Part shown: positions 22,449-33,736 of the stretch, piece by piece
Layout of the letters: every line of letters starts with the position of its first letter
Numbering within the stretch: the stretch's first letter is position 1
DNA from: Gautieria morchelliformis
Taxonomy: Eukaryota > Basidiomycota > Agaricomycetes > Gomphales > Gomphaceae
DNA length: 64,000 nt
NCBI GenBank assembly: GCA_015179125.1
Contig: WHVA01000062.1
Span: 186,001 to 250,000 of the forward strand
Direction of reading: 5' to 3'
Program-made: the position numbers and the translations under genes
Notes under the pieces: generated by a model
What the model saw: the letters and a program-made list of their open reading frames with translations, nothing else
Database searches by the model: none
Told to the model about the DNA's origin: nothing

Positions 22449-25400
22449 AGGCATCCCACCATACGCCATGTGTGCCCCCGCCGCAAGTCCGCCCTGGTTC
22501 TGTACATTCGCCTGCTGCTGCGGCTGCATACCACCAAGTCAGTCGGATACATCCACAAACGCGAAGCAGCACGCTTACCCAGTAAATTGGGTTTTGATAC
22601 AGTCGTTTCAGCTCCGGGGTCATACCTGCCGTGTGTGCATTTTGCATGAAATGGTGCATTGCCTGCTGCTGCTGTTGCTGAGACGTACCCTGACGTGCTG
22701 GTAGAGGTTGTGCCTGAGGGTGCTGAGACGAGCCGGGGCGTGGCGGCTGTGCCTGCACATGGGGAGATGGCCCAGGGCGCGACGGCTGTGGATGCTGAGA
22801 GGACGCGGGTCGCGCGAGCGCATTTGCGCCCATGTTTACCAGGCCAACGCCGTTCGAGGGTGTGCCATGTCGGGGAGGAGAAATATGCGTCTGAGGTGCT
22901 GGATGATGAGGACCCGTGTGCGTTTGTGGCTGCTCGGAGAGTGCATGAGCTTGGGGATGCGACGGAGTCCCGATGTGTTGCCCAGGCGTAACGCCACCAG
23001 GCATAGGCATGGCGGGTTGTGAATGTGGGGGGGATTGTTGCTGCTGCTGCTGCTGTGCTTGCGCCTGAGCCTGCATATGCCGAGCTTGCATCTGTGCATA
23101 CACTTGCTGCTGCTGCTGTGGTGACAGCCGCCGAAAATTCTGCATATTCACATTCATACCCGCTGACAGAGGTACTCCTTGCCCGAGACTCGGCACCGTC
23201 ATGTTCGCAGCACCCACCGCTGGCATGCGCGCGCCTTGGTGGGAGATATTGACCTGCGGGTGACTGGGTCCTCCCACAACGGGGCCCTGGGCAGACGGCT
23301 GACCTGCCGCAAGTTGAGCTCGCCGGGCTGCTTCCGCCTGCGAAGTTGGCGCCTGAGGGGCGTGAACGGCGTTGGCGGCCGGTCCACGGAGCGAAGTACC
23401 CACCTGCTGCTTCATGAGTTCCATCTGGGTCCGGTGTTTCCTAAGCATCTCATCTTCTTGCTTCTTCCGCTGCTGGGTGTCCTCATCCTTTTCAGCCTTC
23501 ATTTTGCCCAGTTCCGCAGGAGTTAGGTTTGGAGGCTTGTTGTACGGTGCGTGAGTCTCGTGTACCTGCGTGGTAGGGCCCCGTTTGTTCTGGTTGGCTA
23601 TCTAGACGTTTAGGTTGCTGCATCCCAAACAGCGAGCTGAGCGCACCGATTTGTTTAACATTCGTCTCCCGCTGTTTCGCACTCTTTCGCATGGCCTCGT
23701 GCATATGGTTGTGGCGTCGTCGTTTCCGGGATTCAGCCTGCTGTCCAGCCAGAAATAGGTTCAGCTGACTTGCAGACCGTTTCCTGGTCATCACTGCGTT
23801 GAGCATAGGGTGCGCGGCCACAGGTGTGGCCGGTCCCGATGTTGATGTCGACGCCACCGAGGAAGCCATGGGCTCCATGCCACTATCGATAACAGTGCCG
23901 GGGGTCATGGGCCCATTACCAGCCATGAGAATTCTGCCCTCGTTCCATCGCGCATCCCACCGCGCAAGACAATCCCAAGCCGTCCGCTTGTCCGTTGAAA
24001 TGGTGACTCGTGCCGAGTTGAACATGTCCGCGATAAGTGACCAGTTCCCAGAATAGCGATCCGCAAGATTTTTTAATATTTGGTCTTCAGATGCACTCCA
24101 AGGCGTCTCACTGAAGCGTTTCTGCGGGTCTTTTGGCATCTGACCAGCCGAGCTGAAGGGAGAAATACTTGATGGACGGTGCTTTGGTTGTCCGAAAAGT
24201 CCTATCTAAGGGTCAAGATCTACCATTACAAATATATAATTGCAAGACTTACCGTCCACAGGCGGCTCCAGCATCAGCGGTGTATCGTCACCAGCGACGA
24301 CGGTGTCGTCCAAGTCCACCCAGGTGTCGTCCCGCCATCGCTTTGCAGGTTGAAGGGCACTCACAAGGGTAGGCTTATATTGCATGAAAGTCGACACGCT
24401 CACTACCTTCAAACCCGCCATTTCATCTACTCTTGTCAGCTCTTCAACGACTTTCTTGTCTTTCTTTTCACTCTTCTTGTCGCCTTTCGGAACTACCATG
24501 GACTCAGCTTGGCCGGGGAATGCGGAAAGAGGCTGAAATGTGGGAAGGTCTGGGAAGATCTCCGGTAGTTGAAGGGGCACGAATGGATCGACAGTAGATA
24601 AGTGAGATAGATCCGAACACAGGTTCTCGACGTCGAAAAACGTAGCATCATCAGGGAAATAAGCGAGTGTCTCGCGAAGTTGAGATTTCATGCTTTCGGC
24701 AGGAGTTGAGGTCTGAGCAACGGATCCAGGCAGCTTGTCAGGATCGAAAGTGAGAGATGGATCTGATGATCCAGTTTTCAAGCCAGTCTCGCTAGCATGG
24801 AAGCCGTCGTTGGGTGGCGCTTGCTCCGTCGGAGCACCTGCTACTGGCACAAGACTTGGCGTGCCGTTATCGTCCGGGTGCAGCCCCTCTCCAACCCTTG
24901 TGCCAGCACCCTCTTCAGCATCGTCCACATCCATATCTCCATCGGTATCAGCCTCGCCATCAGCATCGGGATCTTCCTCCTTACCAATACTATCGTTCCT
25001 GTCGTCAGTTGGCATGTCTTTTCTCTCTGCACGTTGTCTAGCTCGAATAATCTCTGCCTCGCGCTCAGGATCTAACTCTTCAGAGTCCTGCCATGAAACT
25101 TCTGGCTCTACGGGTGGAAGATCAATGGTGGAATGTTTGGGAGCACACTCAGCCTCTTCGGTGATGTCCAAGCCCAGGCGCATTTCGACCTCCATAGGAC
25201 TAGTCTCCGCATCGACAGGTGAATAACGTCTGTCCAAAACGCAAAGAGATTTTCTTTCCTCGGCATTAGCAGAATGCCATGCTTTGATCGTATGCGCCAG
25301 ATTAAATGCGACAGCCAGCTTCCACCTGCGTTCTTCTCGGAAGTCGGTGCGCATCCATTTCTGTCAGAAAAATATTACAGTTATGATAAACCTAACACAT

Positions 25401-26769
25401 AGTAACGCCTTAACAGCATACCATTTCGTCCATCAACCAATCCCAGTGACTCTTGGCTACAACAGGGCCCTTCTGTTTCTTTGGCTGACGGAAACTCCAC
25501 CTGCCTTCCTGCTTGAGCTTTTCAATACGTTCCAAAGCACGCATTAGCTTGAGCTCATGTAAGGCGACCTAAACAGCATATCGTCAGAATCACGCCACCG
25601 CACGAATGGATGACACAAAGGCATGTGATGGTCCATCAGTGGATAAGCAGAGACAACACTTACTCCCCACATGCGACTAGTCAATGCCTTCCCACTCTTC
25701 TTTGTCATCTTGTGGGCGGGATTCGCACGGAACAACGCACCCCATCGACTAATCTCCAATGGTAACCATCCGGGTTTAGCGACCTCCTTACCATCCTTCT
25801 TCTCCTTCTCTTTCACGTCCTCTTTCCCTTCTTTCTCCTTCTCCTTCTCCTTCTCCTTCTCCTTCTCCTTGTCCCGTACCCGGCCCTTCCTCTCTCGCTC
25901 CTCCTTGTCTCTCTCACGATCTCGCTTACGTGTCAATTTTGCAGGGTGAACTTTCCGTGAAAAGGTTGAGGGGAGGTCTTCAAGTGTTGGTAAAGATAGC
26001 GAAGTGCTGTACGGTGTGAGGAGAGGTGAGGAAGGTAGTGGAGGAAGCGACGTATCGGGTAACATGGATATACCAGACACTTCAAGAGACGGATGGTTTG
26101 CGCCGGGAGAAGAGGAGAGCGATCCTTCCATCGAATGAGCCTCGATAGGTTCATCGGACATTTCCTTCTTGACCTCCGCATGGCCATTAGTCTCTGAGGC
26201 CAGCATATGATCAAGAGACGTGAAGGTTGCGGTGAATTCCTTTGGTTTCGCAATAGGGGCGGGGATGCCATACAACACCGATGGGGGCCTGCACCTGGAA
26301 CGTTCGCGAGCACGGATTAAACACCTCGTCCCATCCCCTTCCGCCGCACCCTCATCCGGTACAATGACATCATACTCGTAAGCATCGCCCTCTGGAAAAA
26401 GCCCGCCCTGATCGTCACAAAGGTCAGGCTTAATTCCATCAATTTCCGAGTCCCCGGGCGGCTGCATGAGGCCAGTTGCATTGCCGACTTCGATATCCTC
26501 CCTCTCATTCTCAGCTGGAGAGTGGGCAATTGAATCGCCTGTGACGTGTATCGACAAAGATCCGGCCCAAGACGCTGATACAGACCCCGATCGAGAACGG
26601 GTTGGGGATTCAGAATGTGTACGCGTGGGGGAGTCGAACTCAGCTGGAGTGGCAACAACTTCTGCCTCAGGTTCTCGCTCGGGTTGCGTATCTGGCTCTG
26701 GCTCTAGACCCACATCGGATTGAGGTTCGGGTTCTGCTTCTGGCTTTGCTTCTTCTAGGAATACTTCTG

Positions 26770-26842
<73 letters not shown>

Positions 26843-29227
26843 CTCCGGCTCTATTTCTGGCTCTGGCTCTGGCTCTGGCTCTGGCTCCGGCTCTATTTCT
26901 GGCTCCGGCTCCATTTCTTGTGCTGGGTGTCGGTTAGGCTCTGGCTCCCACTCCGGTTGTGCCTCTTCATCCACTTCCACTTCCACATCCATATCCACTT
27001 CCACGTCCATATCCACTTCCACGTCCATATCCATTTCCATTTCCACATCCTGCTCCTGTTCCTTCTGTTCGTCCTGCTCCTCCTGCACTCCTTCATCTTC
27101 GGGCTGGAACACCGGCTCATGATCTGGCTGTGGAGACTGCTTCACCAATTCTGGTTCTGGCTCTGATTCTGCCTGTGGAGACTGCTTCACCAGTTCTGGT
27201 TCTGATTCTGGCTCTGGCTCCGGCTCTTGTTCTGGCTCCGGCTCTTGTTCTGGCTCCGGCTCTCGTTGTAGCTGCGGTTCTGGTTCTGGCTGCGGCTCTG
27301 GATCCGGCTCAGGCTCTCGTTGTAGCTCCGGCTCCGGTTCTGGCTCCGGCTCTGGCTCCGGCTCTGGTTCTAGCTCCGGCTCTGGTTCTGGCTCCAGCTC
27401 TGGTTCTGGCTCCAGCTCTGGTTCTGGCTCCAGCTCTGGTTCTGGCTCCAGCTCTGGTTGTAGCTCCGGCTCTGGTTGTAGCTCCGGCTCTGGTTGTAGC
27501 TCCGGCTCTGGTTGTAGCTCTGGCTCTGGCTGTAGCTTTGGTTCTGGTTCTGGCTCCGGCTTTGGTTGTAGCTCCGGCTCGGGTTCTGGCTCCGGCTCTC
27601 GTTGTGGCTCCGGCTCGGGTTCTGGCTCCGGCTCTCGTTGTAGCTGCGGCTCTGGTTCTGGCTTCGGCTCTGGTTGTAGCTGCAGCTCTGGTTCTGGCCC
27701 CGGCTCTGGTTCTGGCTCCGGCTCTCGTTGTAGCTCCGGCTCTGGTTCTGGCTCCGGCTCTCGTTGTAGCTCCGGCTCTGGTTCCGGCTCTGGCTCTGGT
27801 TCTGGCTTCGGCTCCGGCTCTGGTTCTAGTTCTGGTCCTGGCCTTGGACCTGGTTCTGGACCTGGTTCTAGTTCTGGCTCTGGCTCTGATTCCAGCGTTG
27901 TTGACTTGGCGCATGGTTCGTGCACCTCAGCATCGGCCACTGGCTGAAGTCCACAAGAGAGAGAGGGAGAGAGCGTTCCCTCTGATTCTGACTCCGGCTT
28001 CACAGCCAACTCTGGCTGTTCTGACTCTACTGTTTGCGGTGGTGGAGTATCCAGCGTAACCGATGACTCCATTTCCGGTTCCTGGGCAGGTACCACTTGC
28101 ATCTCCGACTCTGTGGATGGCGGGGTCCATTCACGAGGAGGGGTTGAAGTAACGGCCGCTGTGTCGGCAAGAACAGGCAATGGAGAGGCCGCTGGAGAGG
28201 CTGAAGTTTCACGATGAGAAGAGACATGCCGTGGCGGAGAACCTGATCGTTGAGCCACACTCAGTGACCGAGTCCTTGGTCGCTGAACCGCTGGGGGAGA
28301 GGCTGAAGAAGAGCGAGAATGGTGTTGTGGAGGAAGTACGGAAGGTGAACGTGATGTTCGAACATTAACATTCCGAGGGGGGGACGCTAACGGACTAGTT
28401 GGAGCAGAAATGAGATCAATCTCGTCCTTTGAGGTATCTTCGACTGAAAGAGTCTCCAGTTCTTCCACGAGAACCTCGTGTGATACTAATTTTTCCTGGT
28501 CTGAGTGAGGAGAAGCAGGACTCGGCGCTGCAGTAGCTGTATGATGTTCGATTAGAGCCTCGGAAGTAGAAGGCGCCGCAGTTACAAGAGTCTCCACCCT
28601 TTGAGGGTCGATATCCGTCATAGCGTCATTAAGCGTAAATTCAGCGGCTGTTGCCTCGCCTAGCTGTGGCTCGACGATGTCGAGCTGCGGTGTCGAAGGT
28701 CCACTCTGTAGTACGGTAGCCGAGGGAAGGGCTTGCTCGACATCGTCCTCTCCTTCGTCCATAGATATTTCCCCGTCTAAGTCTAGTTCCATCTTTTCAT
28801 CCAACTCCGCTTTATCCTCCGTGCTTTCTTCCACTATAGGGTTTGCGGCGCCAGACCTAGCTTCGCGCACCTCGACTTTTGGTGACGTTACAGGAGAGAT
28901 ATTTTCGAGTGGCCAATCTTCAAGTTCATTGATGGTACCCCGTTCGTATAATTCTACGAAGGCGTAGCATGCAGCTTCGTCTTGCTCCGATACTTGATCC
29001 TGACTAGGAGGAATGTGGAGGACTCCAGGAGTGTCGCGGAACTTGAGAAGATGGAAAAGCTCCTGTAATTGGTTCTTTCGCGAGAAATTTATTTTCCTTT
29101 GTGCCACATTAGCAGATTAGTAACAAGACAATGGACACACAGACAAGGAGACTTACTCTAGATGGTCGAGTCGCGCCTGCAACAGCTGATCCCTATGTGC
29201 GTCTAGTGTCGTCGTGTCATGGCTCAT
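22335..29227 (-). CDS. EAF1: EAF1/VID21, NuA4 histone acetyltransferase scaffold
   Basis: Seven exons: 29227-29157, 29096-25664, 25568-25422, 25360-24253, 24201-23647, 23597-22579 and 22523-22335, giving 2173 aa. Introns are 49-95 bp with GT-AG ends. The HSA domain spans exons 3-4 (residues about 1180-1255): [20 protein letters not shown] and [20 protein letters not shown], the docking site for actin and Arp4. A SANT/Myb domain follows near residues 1620-1670 ([20 protein letters not shown]). [15 protein letters not shown] is a further conserved family block. The C terminus is a Gln/Pro-rich activation-like region with polyQ runs. The N-terminal half is disordered, with a Glu-Pro repeat (residues about 435-805), an acidic Val/Met-Asp tract and a KEKEKE tract. 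EAF1 is the platform subunit of NuA4, which acetylates H4 and H2A. Domain order is canonical; the repeat length is unusual. Confidence 0.93.
25800..25885 (-). repeat. Lys-Glu microsatellite in EAF1
   Basis: A CTCCTT hexamer array on plus encodes [10 protein letters not shown] on minus within EAF1 exon 2. It is in frame and probably forms a charged single helix. Unit-number variation would change length by dipeptides without a frameshift. Confidence 0.8.
26750..27862 (-). repeat. 1.1-kb Glu-Pro hexanucleotide repeat in EAF1
   Basis: On plus the unit is GGCTCT or GGCTCC with variants, read on minus as Pro-Glu dipeptides. It covers about 370 residues, interrupted by Leu-Gln, Arg and other substitutions, and by an acidic [11 protein letters not shown] block with a QEQDEQ-like tract near 26960-27110. 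The most homogeneous array is at about 26767-26850, suggesting recent expansion. Long open frames on the other strand (366 codons) and in a second minus frame (201 codons) are by-products of the periodic sequence. Confidence 0.9.
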
Positions 29228-29423
29228 GGCAAGCTGATAACAGAGTTAGATGTTGAAATATTAGAAGTAGAATTGGATACCGCACGTATTCCAAGGCGTA
29301 GAAAGCACAGTCGACGTAGTGGCCAAGTTCCGATTAGGCAATGCCGATTTCGGTTCCGCGGCGCTCTTTAAAATTTGCAAGGCTCTCATTTACGTACTGG
29401 TACATGTGGGTAACAAAGCACTT

Positions 29424-30543
29424 TCAAGCTACACCAAGCTTTAGATACGCTTCACCCACCATCCCCACTACGCCGTCATCATTTTGTGCCCATAACTTTA
29501 TCTTAGACCCTGACACCCAGTTTCCATGCACAGTAATGGCCTGGTTGACAAATAACTGGTTTGTTGCCCTGTATTCGAATGTATCAATGCTGAGATGCTC
29601 GGGCCTGTTATTCTCAACTGCTTCCATCAGAATCAAGGCAGTCATTGGGCCATGTACCAGACGTTCTGCATCACGATTTGTCGTGAGAGGTCTAGTATAC
29701 CAATGTTGTGTACCTACCTACCTGGAAGGTTTTCCACGTTCTGAGAATAGTCCTTGTCAAGATGAATGCGGTGCGCGTTGAATGTCAATGCAGAAAAATG
29801 GAACAATGTCGTATCGGTTGGGGTATATGAGAATGAGAAGTCAGGCTTGGGTAAGTCTCTAACTAGAGAAATTTTAAAATTTATTGCTGTCCAATTACGG
29901 AGAAAAACTCACTTGGTCTAACACGACGCTCATTCGTCAATGGAACGTACACGTGGGACCGTGTCTCTGTCACACAGACGTCGCTCAGCATGCTAGGTGG
30001 GGACCTAGGCTGTGAGCCTTCCACAGTCTTCGTGTGGATGATCTGTTCCACAATAATCATGGGGTTCTCGGAGTCTAGCCTCTTGGCTCCTATTGTAGAA
30101 ACGGCTCGCTCGGCTTTAATATTGTCACCAACATGCAGCGGTCTCTTGAACTCGAATTTACCAGCAGCCCACATACGACGAACGAATGGCATTGGAGGGG
30201 CAAGGATCCGAATGGTTGCATCACGTTCAAGCTCACGTTCGGGAGCATGAGGGTTACAGAACACTAGCAGGTGCCCCGGCAAAACGACAGAGCCATAAGA
30301 AAAATCTGTACGACGGTGTGGCGGAGGAGGTATAGTTCCATTCAGGGTTGGTAGAGTGCATCCCAGTGCGTTGAGCTGAGAGCCACTGATGTGGTCATAT
30401 AAAGCAGGTTGGCTTGAAGGGAGACTTTGTCTCGCAATCCAGGACTCCACACTCTTTGTTTCAGATTGGGAGAGACTTGATGACCACCGTTGAACCTGCG
30501 ACGTGACTGCCCGCGTCCTGGTGTGCTTCAGAGTTGCTTGCAT
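29424..30543 (-). CDS. HTD2: Mitochondrial 3-hydroxyacyl-thioester dehydratase, HTD2-like
   Basis: Exons are 30543-29913, 29856-29722 and 29665-29424, giving 335 aa. The chosen start encodes MQATLKHTRTRAVTSQVQRW, an Arg/Ser/Thr-rich presequence with no acidic residues, typical of mitochondrial import. An in-frame ATG 48 codons upstream is less likely. The double-hotdog fold is marked by KRPLHVGDNIKAERAVSTIG and by the family signature FSALTFNAHRIHLDKDY. LVHGPMTALILMEAVE lies near the C terminus. HTD2 dehydrates 3-hydroxyacyl-ACP in mitochondrial type II fatty acid synthesis, feeding lipoate formation. The exon 1-2 acceptor (AG just before 29856) was chosen because it alone keeps the frame. 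It is tandem with EAF1, whose start is 196 bp downstream. Confidence 0.85.
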
Positions 30544-30746
30544 GGTAGGTGAACACTGATGGCGATAGATTAGTAACGAAGAGTTTCTAGCTAAAAGAGG
30601 CAGGCCTCTTCCAAGAAGCTGATCATAGGTACCTTTATTTGTATGGATGGGTGTGTACTCGGTATTGTGATGGTGCCAATCTGACACAGCAACTACCGCT
30701 ACAGCCTACAGACCAATATTAATGTTCTCATAATTAATTGTGAGGT

Positions 30747-30858
30747 ATAGATGCCGTCCTACTCTAATGATCGCGAAACAGTGCATGAGTCGGATGTGGC
30801 CAGCCACATCCGACTCACTACTGTTTCGCGAATATTATTGCAGTAGGACGGCATCTAT
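30747..30858. repeat. 112-bp palindromic foldback element
   Basis: The outer arms ATAGATGCCGTCCTACT (30747-30763) and AGTAGGACGGCATCTAT (30842-30858) are exact inverse complements. The inner arms CGCGAAACAGT..GAGTCGGATGTGGC and their inverse meet at about 30801. The short segments between outer and inner arms do not pair. It lies upstream of HTD2 and could form a cruciform. It resembles a foldback MITE, but no clear target-site duplication was seen. Confidence 0.8.
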
Positions 30859-30929
30859 CGGACAAGTCGCAGCGACTGCCCGCTAGCTGCTCGAGCCTTC
30901 GAGCCTCACTGTCTCCCGGCAGTCTTCGA

Positions 30930-31062
30930 ATAGCGAGTCGGGTGTGATTGGCCACGTCCGACTCGCAACTGCAACAGTGGGTCCGATGTAGCCGACCAGC
31001 TACTGCAACACTCGCGAAACAGTGAGTCGGATGTGGCCAGCCACACCCGACAGCGTTAGCCC
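30930..31062. repeat. Degenerate repeats of the foldback core
   Basis: Three further imperfect copies of the GAGTCGGATGTGGC core and its inverse occur (about 30937-30975, 30978-31005 and 31014-31052). The last again begins CGCGAAACAGTGAGTCGGAT. Together with the 112-bp palindrome they form a small cluster of nested inverted repeats. Confidence 0.6.
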
Positions 31063-31380
31063 TGCTGGAAAGAATGGTATAAGTATTTCCTCTGTCAAGC
31101 TGGGACCCCTCAAGCGCTTTCGAAGTACTTCTTTCTCGGTATATCTTCCGCATTCTCAGACTTTTAACCGTACAACAATGTCAACTTTGATACACCCTTG
31201 TCGCTCTCCAGCGGGTTGTTCTTCGTGGTGCCGCAAGGCACAACGAAGTAAAGCCACCTAATGTCGAAGCACAACTCGTCGAGCGGAGGCACGTGACGAT
31301 TGTTCCGTGGCTGGAGCTCGATCCTATAGCATGCCTTTGTCAGATCCCTGACGAGATTAGCAGGGCGGTGCCCCGGCGAT

Positions 31381-31580
31381 CAGCAAGAGCACGTTGCTGC
31401 CCGGTTCCTCCCTTCCCACCTCATCAGCATTGCGCTCGTGGACAAGCGGAAGCTCATGCGGTTTCTGCAGTTTGCGGCGAGGGATTCCGATTTCGAGGAC
31501 AGGGCAGAGGTTGGGGGGGCGGGGGGGCGGGATAGGCCGTTTGGGGATTTTCTGCGGGACAAGTTTGCGTTGGGCATGGA
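31381..31580 (+). pseudogene. Rab escort/GDI-family (MRS6-like) fragment
   Basis: The plus frame gives ISIALVDKRKLMRFLQFAAR, then PFGDFLRDKFAL. This matches the segment of Rab geranylgeranyltransferase component A (Rab escort protein, Mrs6) that normally reads LVDKR.LM.FL.FA...PF.dFL...F.L. The intact protein presents Rab GTPases for prenylation. Neither the FAD-like N-terminal fold nor the C-terminal signature is found nearby. Between the two motifs the sequence is an unusual G-run (GGTTGGGGGGGCGGGGGGGC). This looks like a relocated or decayed fragment, not the cell's working copy. Confidence 0.5.
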
Positions 31581-31583
31581 ACC

Positions 31584-32150
31584 GTGCCGTCCACATTCTC
31601 CAAGGACAAGTCCTCGACCATTAGGGTGCTCAGAATGCCACCCCCCAACATCGTTGTCTCAGATTATGACGCTGAGAAGGCTGGTGGTGGCCCTGACATA
31701 AAGGTGCATAAGCTTTCTGGGATAGATGCTAACACGATGGTTGGGGAGAATCCCAAGACGTTGGGATTTTTGGGACCCCCTGGCGCTTTCCCTGTGTTGG
31801 AGAGGGAAACGAGAGTGGTTCCTAGGAAGACCACTGAGCCGTGGGGTTGTGCAGATGTATGCATCGCATTGTTCACATCAACTGATATATGCTCACGACT
31901 AGAACAGGGTCCCATCCCGGTTCCAAGTGCTGGCGGCTTCGTGGTCGTGGCCCCTGCCACCCGTCACCGAGGTCTTCGTACAACTGGAAAATCGCTCATG
32001 ATGGGTTCGGGTATGTATCACTACAAGACCCTCACGAAATATGTGGCAGAGCAGACCTATCGTACGAAGTACGAGGGGATGACCTCCTCCAGCAAGTTCT
32101 ACGCCGCCACGTACGCATTTCACAAATTTTCGTCAGTCCTCGCCATATGA
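31584..32150 (+). CDS. Unrecognised 188-codon frame
   Basis: A plus frame begins MPSTFSKDKSSTIRVLRMPP and includes GIDANTMVGENPKTLGFLGP and PVPSAGGFVVVAPATRHRGL. There are no known motifs, no introns were needed, and no neighbour supports it. It directly follows the Rab-escort fragment, and its start overlaps that region in another frame. It may be a chance frame or part of the same decayed locus. Confidence 0.25.
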   Translation: MPSTFSKDKSSTIRVLRMPPPNIVVSDYDAEKAGGGPDIKVHKLSGIDANTMVGENPKTLGFLGPPGAFPVLERETRVVPRKTTEPWGCADVCIALFTSTDICSRLEQGPIPVPSAGGFVVVAPATRHRGLRTTGKSLMMGSGMYHYKTLTKYVAEQTYRTKYEGMTSSSKFYAATYAFHKFSSVLAI

Positions 32151-32159
32151 CCATCTTGT

Positions 32160-33736
32160 TTCCAGCACATTCTTTGAACCCTGAATTTTTATCCAAAATT
32201 TAATATTGCAATGCCTTGCTGTCCCTTTTCATAACTATTACTATTATCAACACAGACAAGCAGCCCAGAAGCACCTACGCATCTCTATACGGTATCTCGA
32301 GTAAGATTTCGGTTGTTTTCTCCCCTGCCTCTCCCTCTCGATTCTGCAGATTCACGTGGCCGCTGTTCGATGTCCCTCTTCCCGTATGGCGAGGAGCTTG
32401 CCGGATACCCTCCGGGGTGTTTTGGATCGCCCCCTAAGCGTATGTGGAAGAGGAGTGCCTCTCAATGGCGGTTGGATGGTGTTTGCAGCCCTGATAGGGT
32501 CGGAAAGAGGCAAATGGCTTGAGTGGAGATTAGGGTACCGGAGATGAATATGGGATCCAGCATCGTCTCGCTGCATGGACGCGAGGATATCTGCCGCCGG
32601 CCTGGAAACTACCAGCCGCAGTTTTACGGTTAGTCAGCTTGAGCTGGTTGCTTGGGACGATGCTTCCGTCCTCTGACTACCTCTCACTAGCGGGTCATGA
32701 GCACCGTTAGCAGCCTCTGCTTGGGTAGCTAAAGGGCACCGTTCATGCGCGCGGGCCATTTACTCCTGCTAATAGGCTCAGAGGTAGCGACTCCTAAACA
32801 GGACTGGAAGGGCGAGCGGTTGGGGTAGCGGTATCCCCCTGATGTGAGCTTTCGTCAGCTCGAAACCGCTGCACATCCATCTCCCCCAACGACCCTCTTC
32901 CCTAGCTAACAGAGCCCAATCTTCGGAGACGGCTGCCTGCAGCAGGTGCAAAGGTTGTGGCCTGCCCTGCGGCGCTCTGCTGGACGTGGCTGCCTGCTCA
33001 TAGAAAGTTTAGCTAATTGACGACACTCATAAGACGCCCATGCCTGCGGCGCTCCCTCTTGCCCGTGCTAGCCCGCTCCGGCGGCCGAGGACTTACGAAG
33101 GCAGACCTCTACACACAATATCACCAAACAGGAGAGCCAATACCTAGCCTCATTGATAGCGTGGGGCGACAAACACCTCTAAGGGAGGTTGGCCGGCGGG
33201 AGGTAGGACCCGTCGTCGGTGCAGTCGCCCGCGTGAGGACACAGGAAGCTGCAAAAAAAGTACGGTTGACTGTACGTCCGCGGTCATATATGTTCGATAG
33301 CATACCATTTGTTTATTTGGCAATGACAACCGGAAGACCGCGCTATCGATCCAGCTGTAGGTTTATGGTTTTTCCCCCGATGAAACCAGCATGATATTAA
33401 TAATTGATCTTGTTGTCAAGGATACCATGAAGATCTTAGGATTGAGCACATTTCTGTGAAGTTTCTCAAGCGGCGATCTATCGATTGTCGTCGAGCAATA
33501 TATTACAGTAATATATTCGGCGTGAGTCCCCATCGTCCGGTATGGAGTCGACTGCATGCAGCATATATCGATCGCATAGGTCATGAGAGTTAGCAGCAGC
33601 TACTATTAGCGGCCACGTAGGGCTCCGTTTTTTATATGTATATTCCAGCTCGGATATTACATAGTTATAGATATAGGATATTTTGCATTAACTGTGTTTA
33701 CTTGTCCTTGATCATGGAATTGCCCAGCAAATCAGA
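32160..33736. other. Long stretch without a supported gene
   Basis: Frames such as 33017-33394 (plus, Arg-rich, 125 codons) and 32216-32437 have no family features. Nothing repetitive was recognised by eye. The right end abuts the 3' end of the first MFS transporter. Confidence 0.3.

Noticed and set aside
22407-22649. Poly-Leu frame on plus in the EAF1 C-terminal region
   Set aside because: It is the antisense of the polyglutamine CAG/CAA run in EAF1.
27309-27914. 201-codon minus-strand frame rich in Arg, Ala, Gly and Thr
   Set aside because: An out-of-phase reading of the same EAF1 repeat on the coding strand.
26959-28059. 366-codon plus-strand frame, Ala/Leu/Val/Pro-rich, opposite EAF1
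   Set aside because: It is the complement of the Glu-Pro hexanucleotide array; the periodic sequence keeps all phases open. It has no start context or domains.
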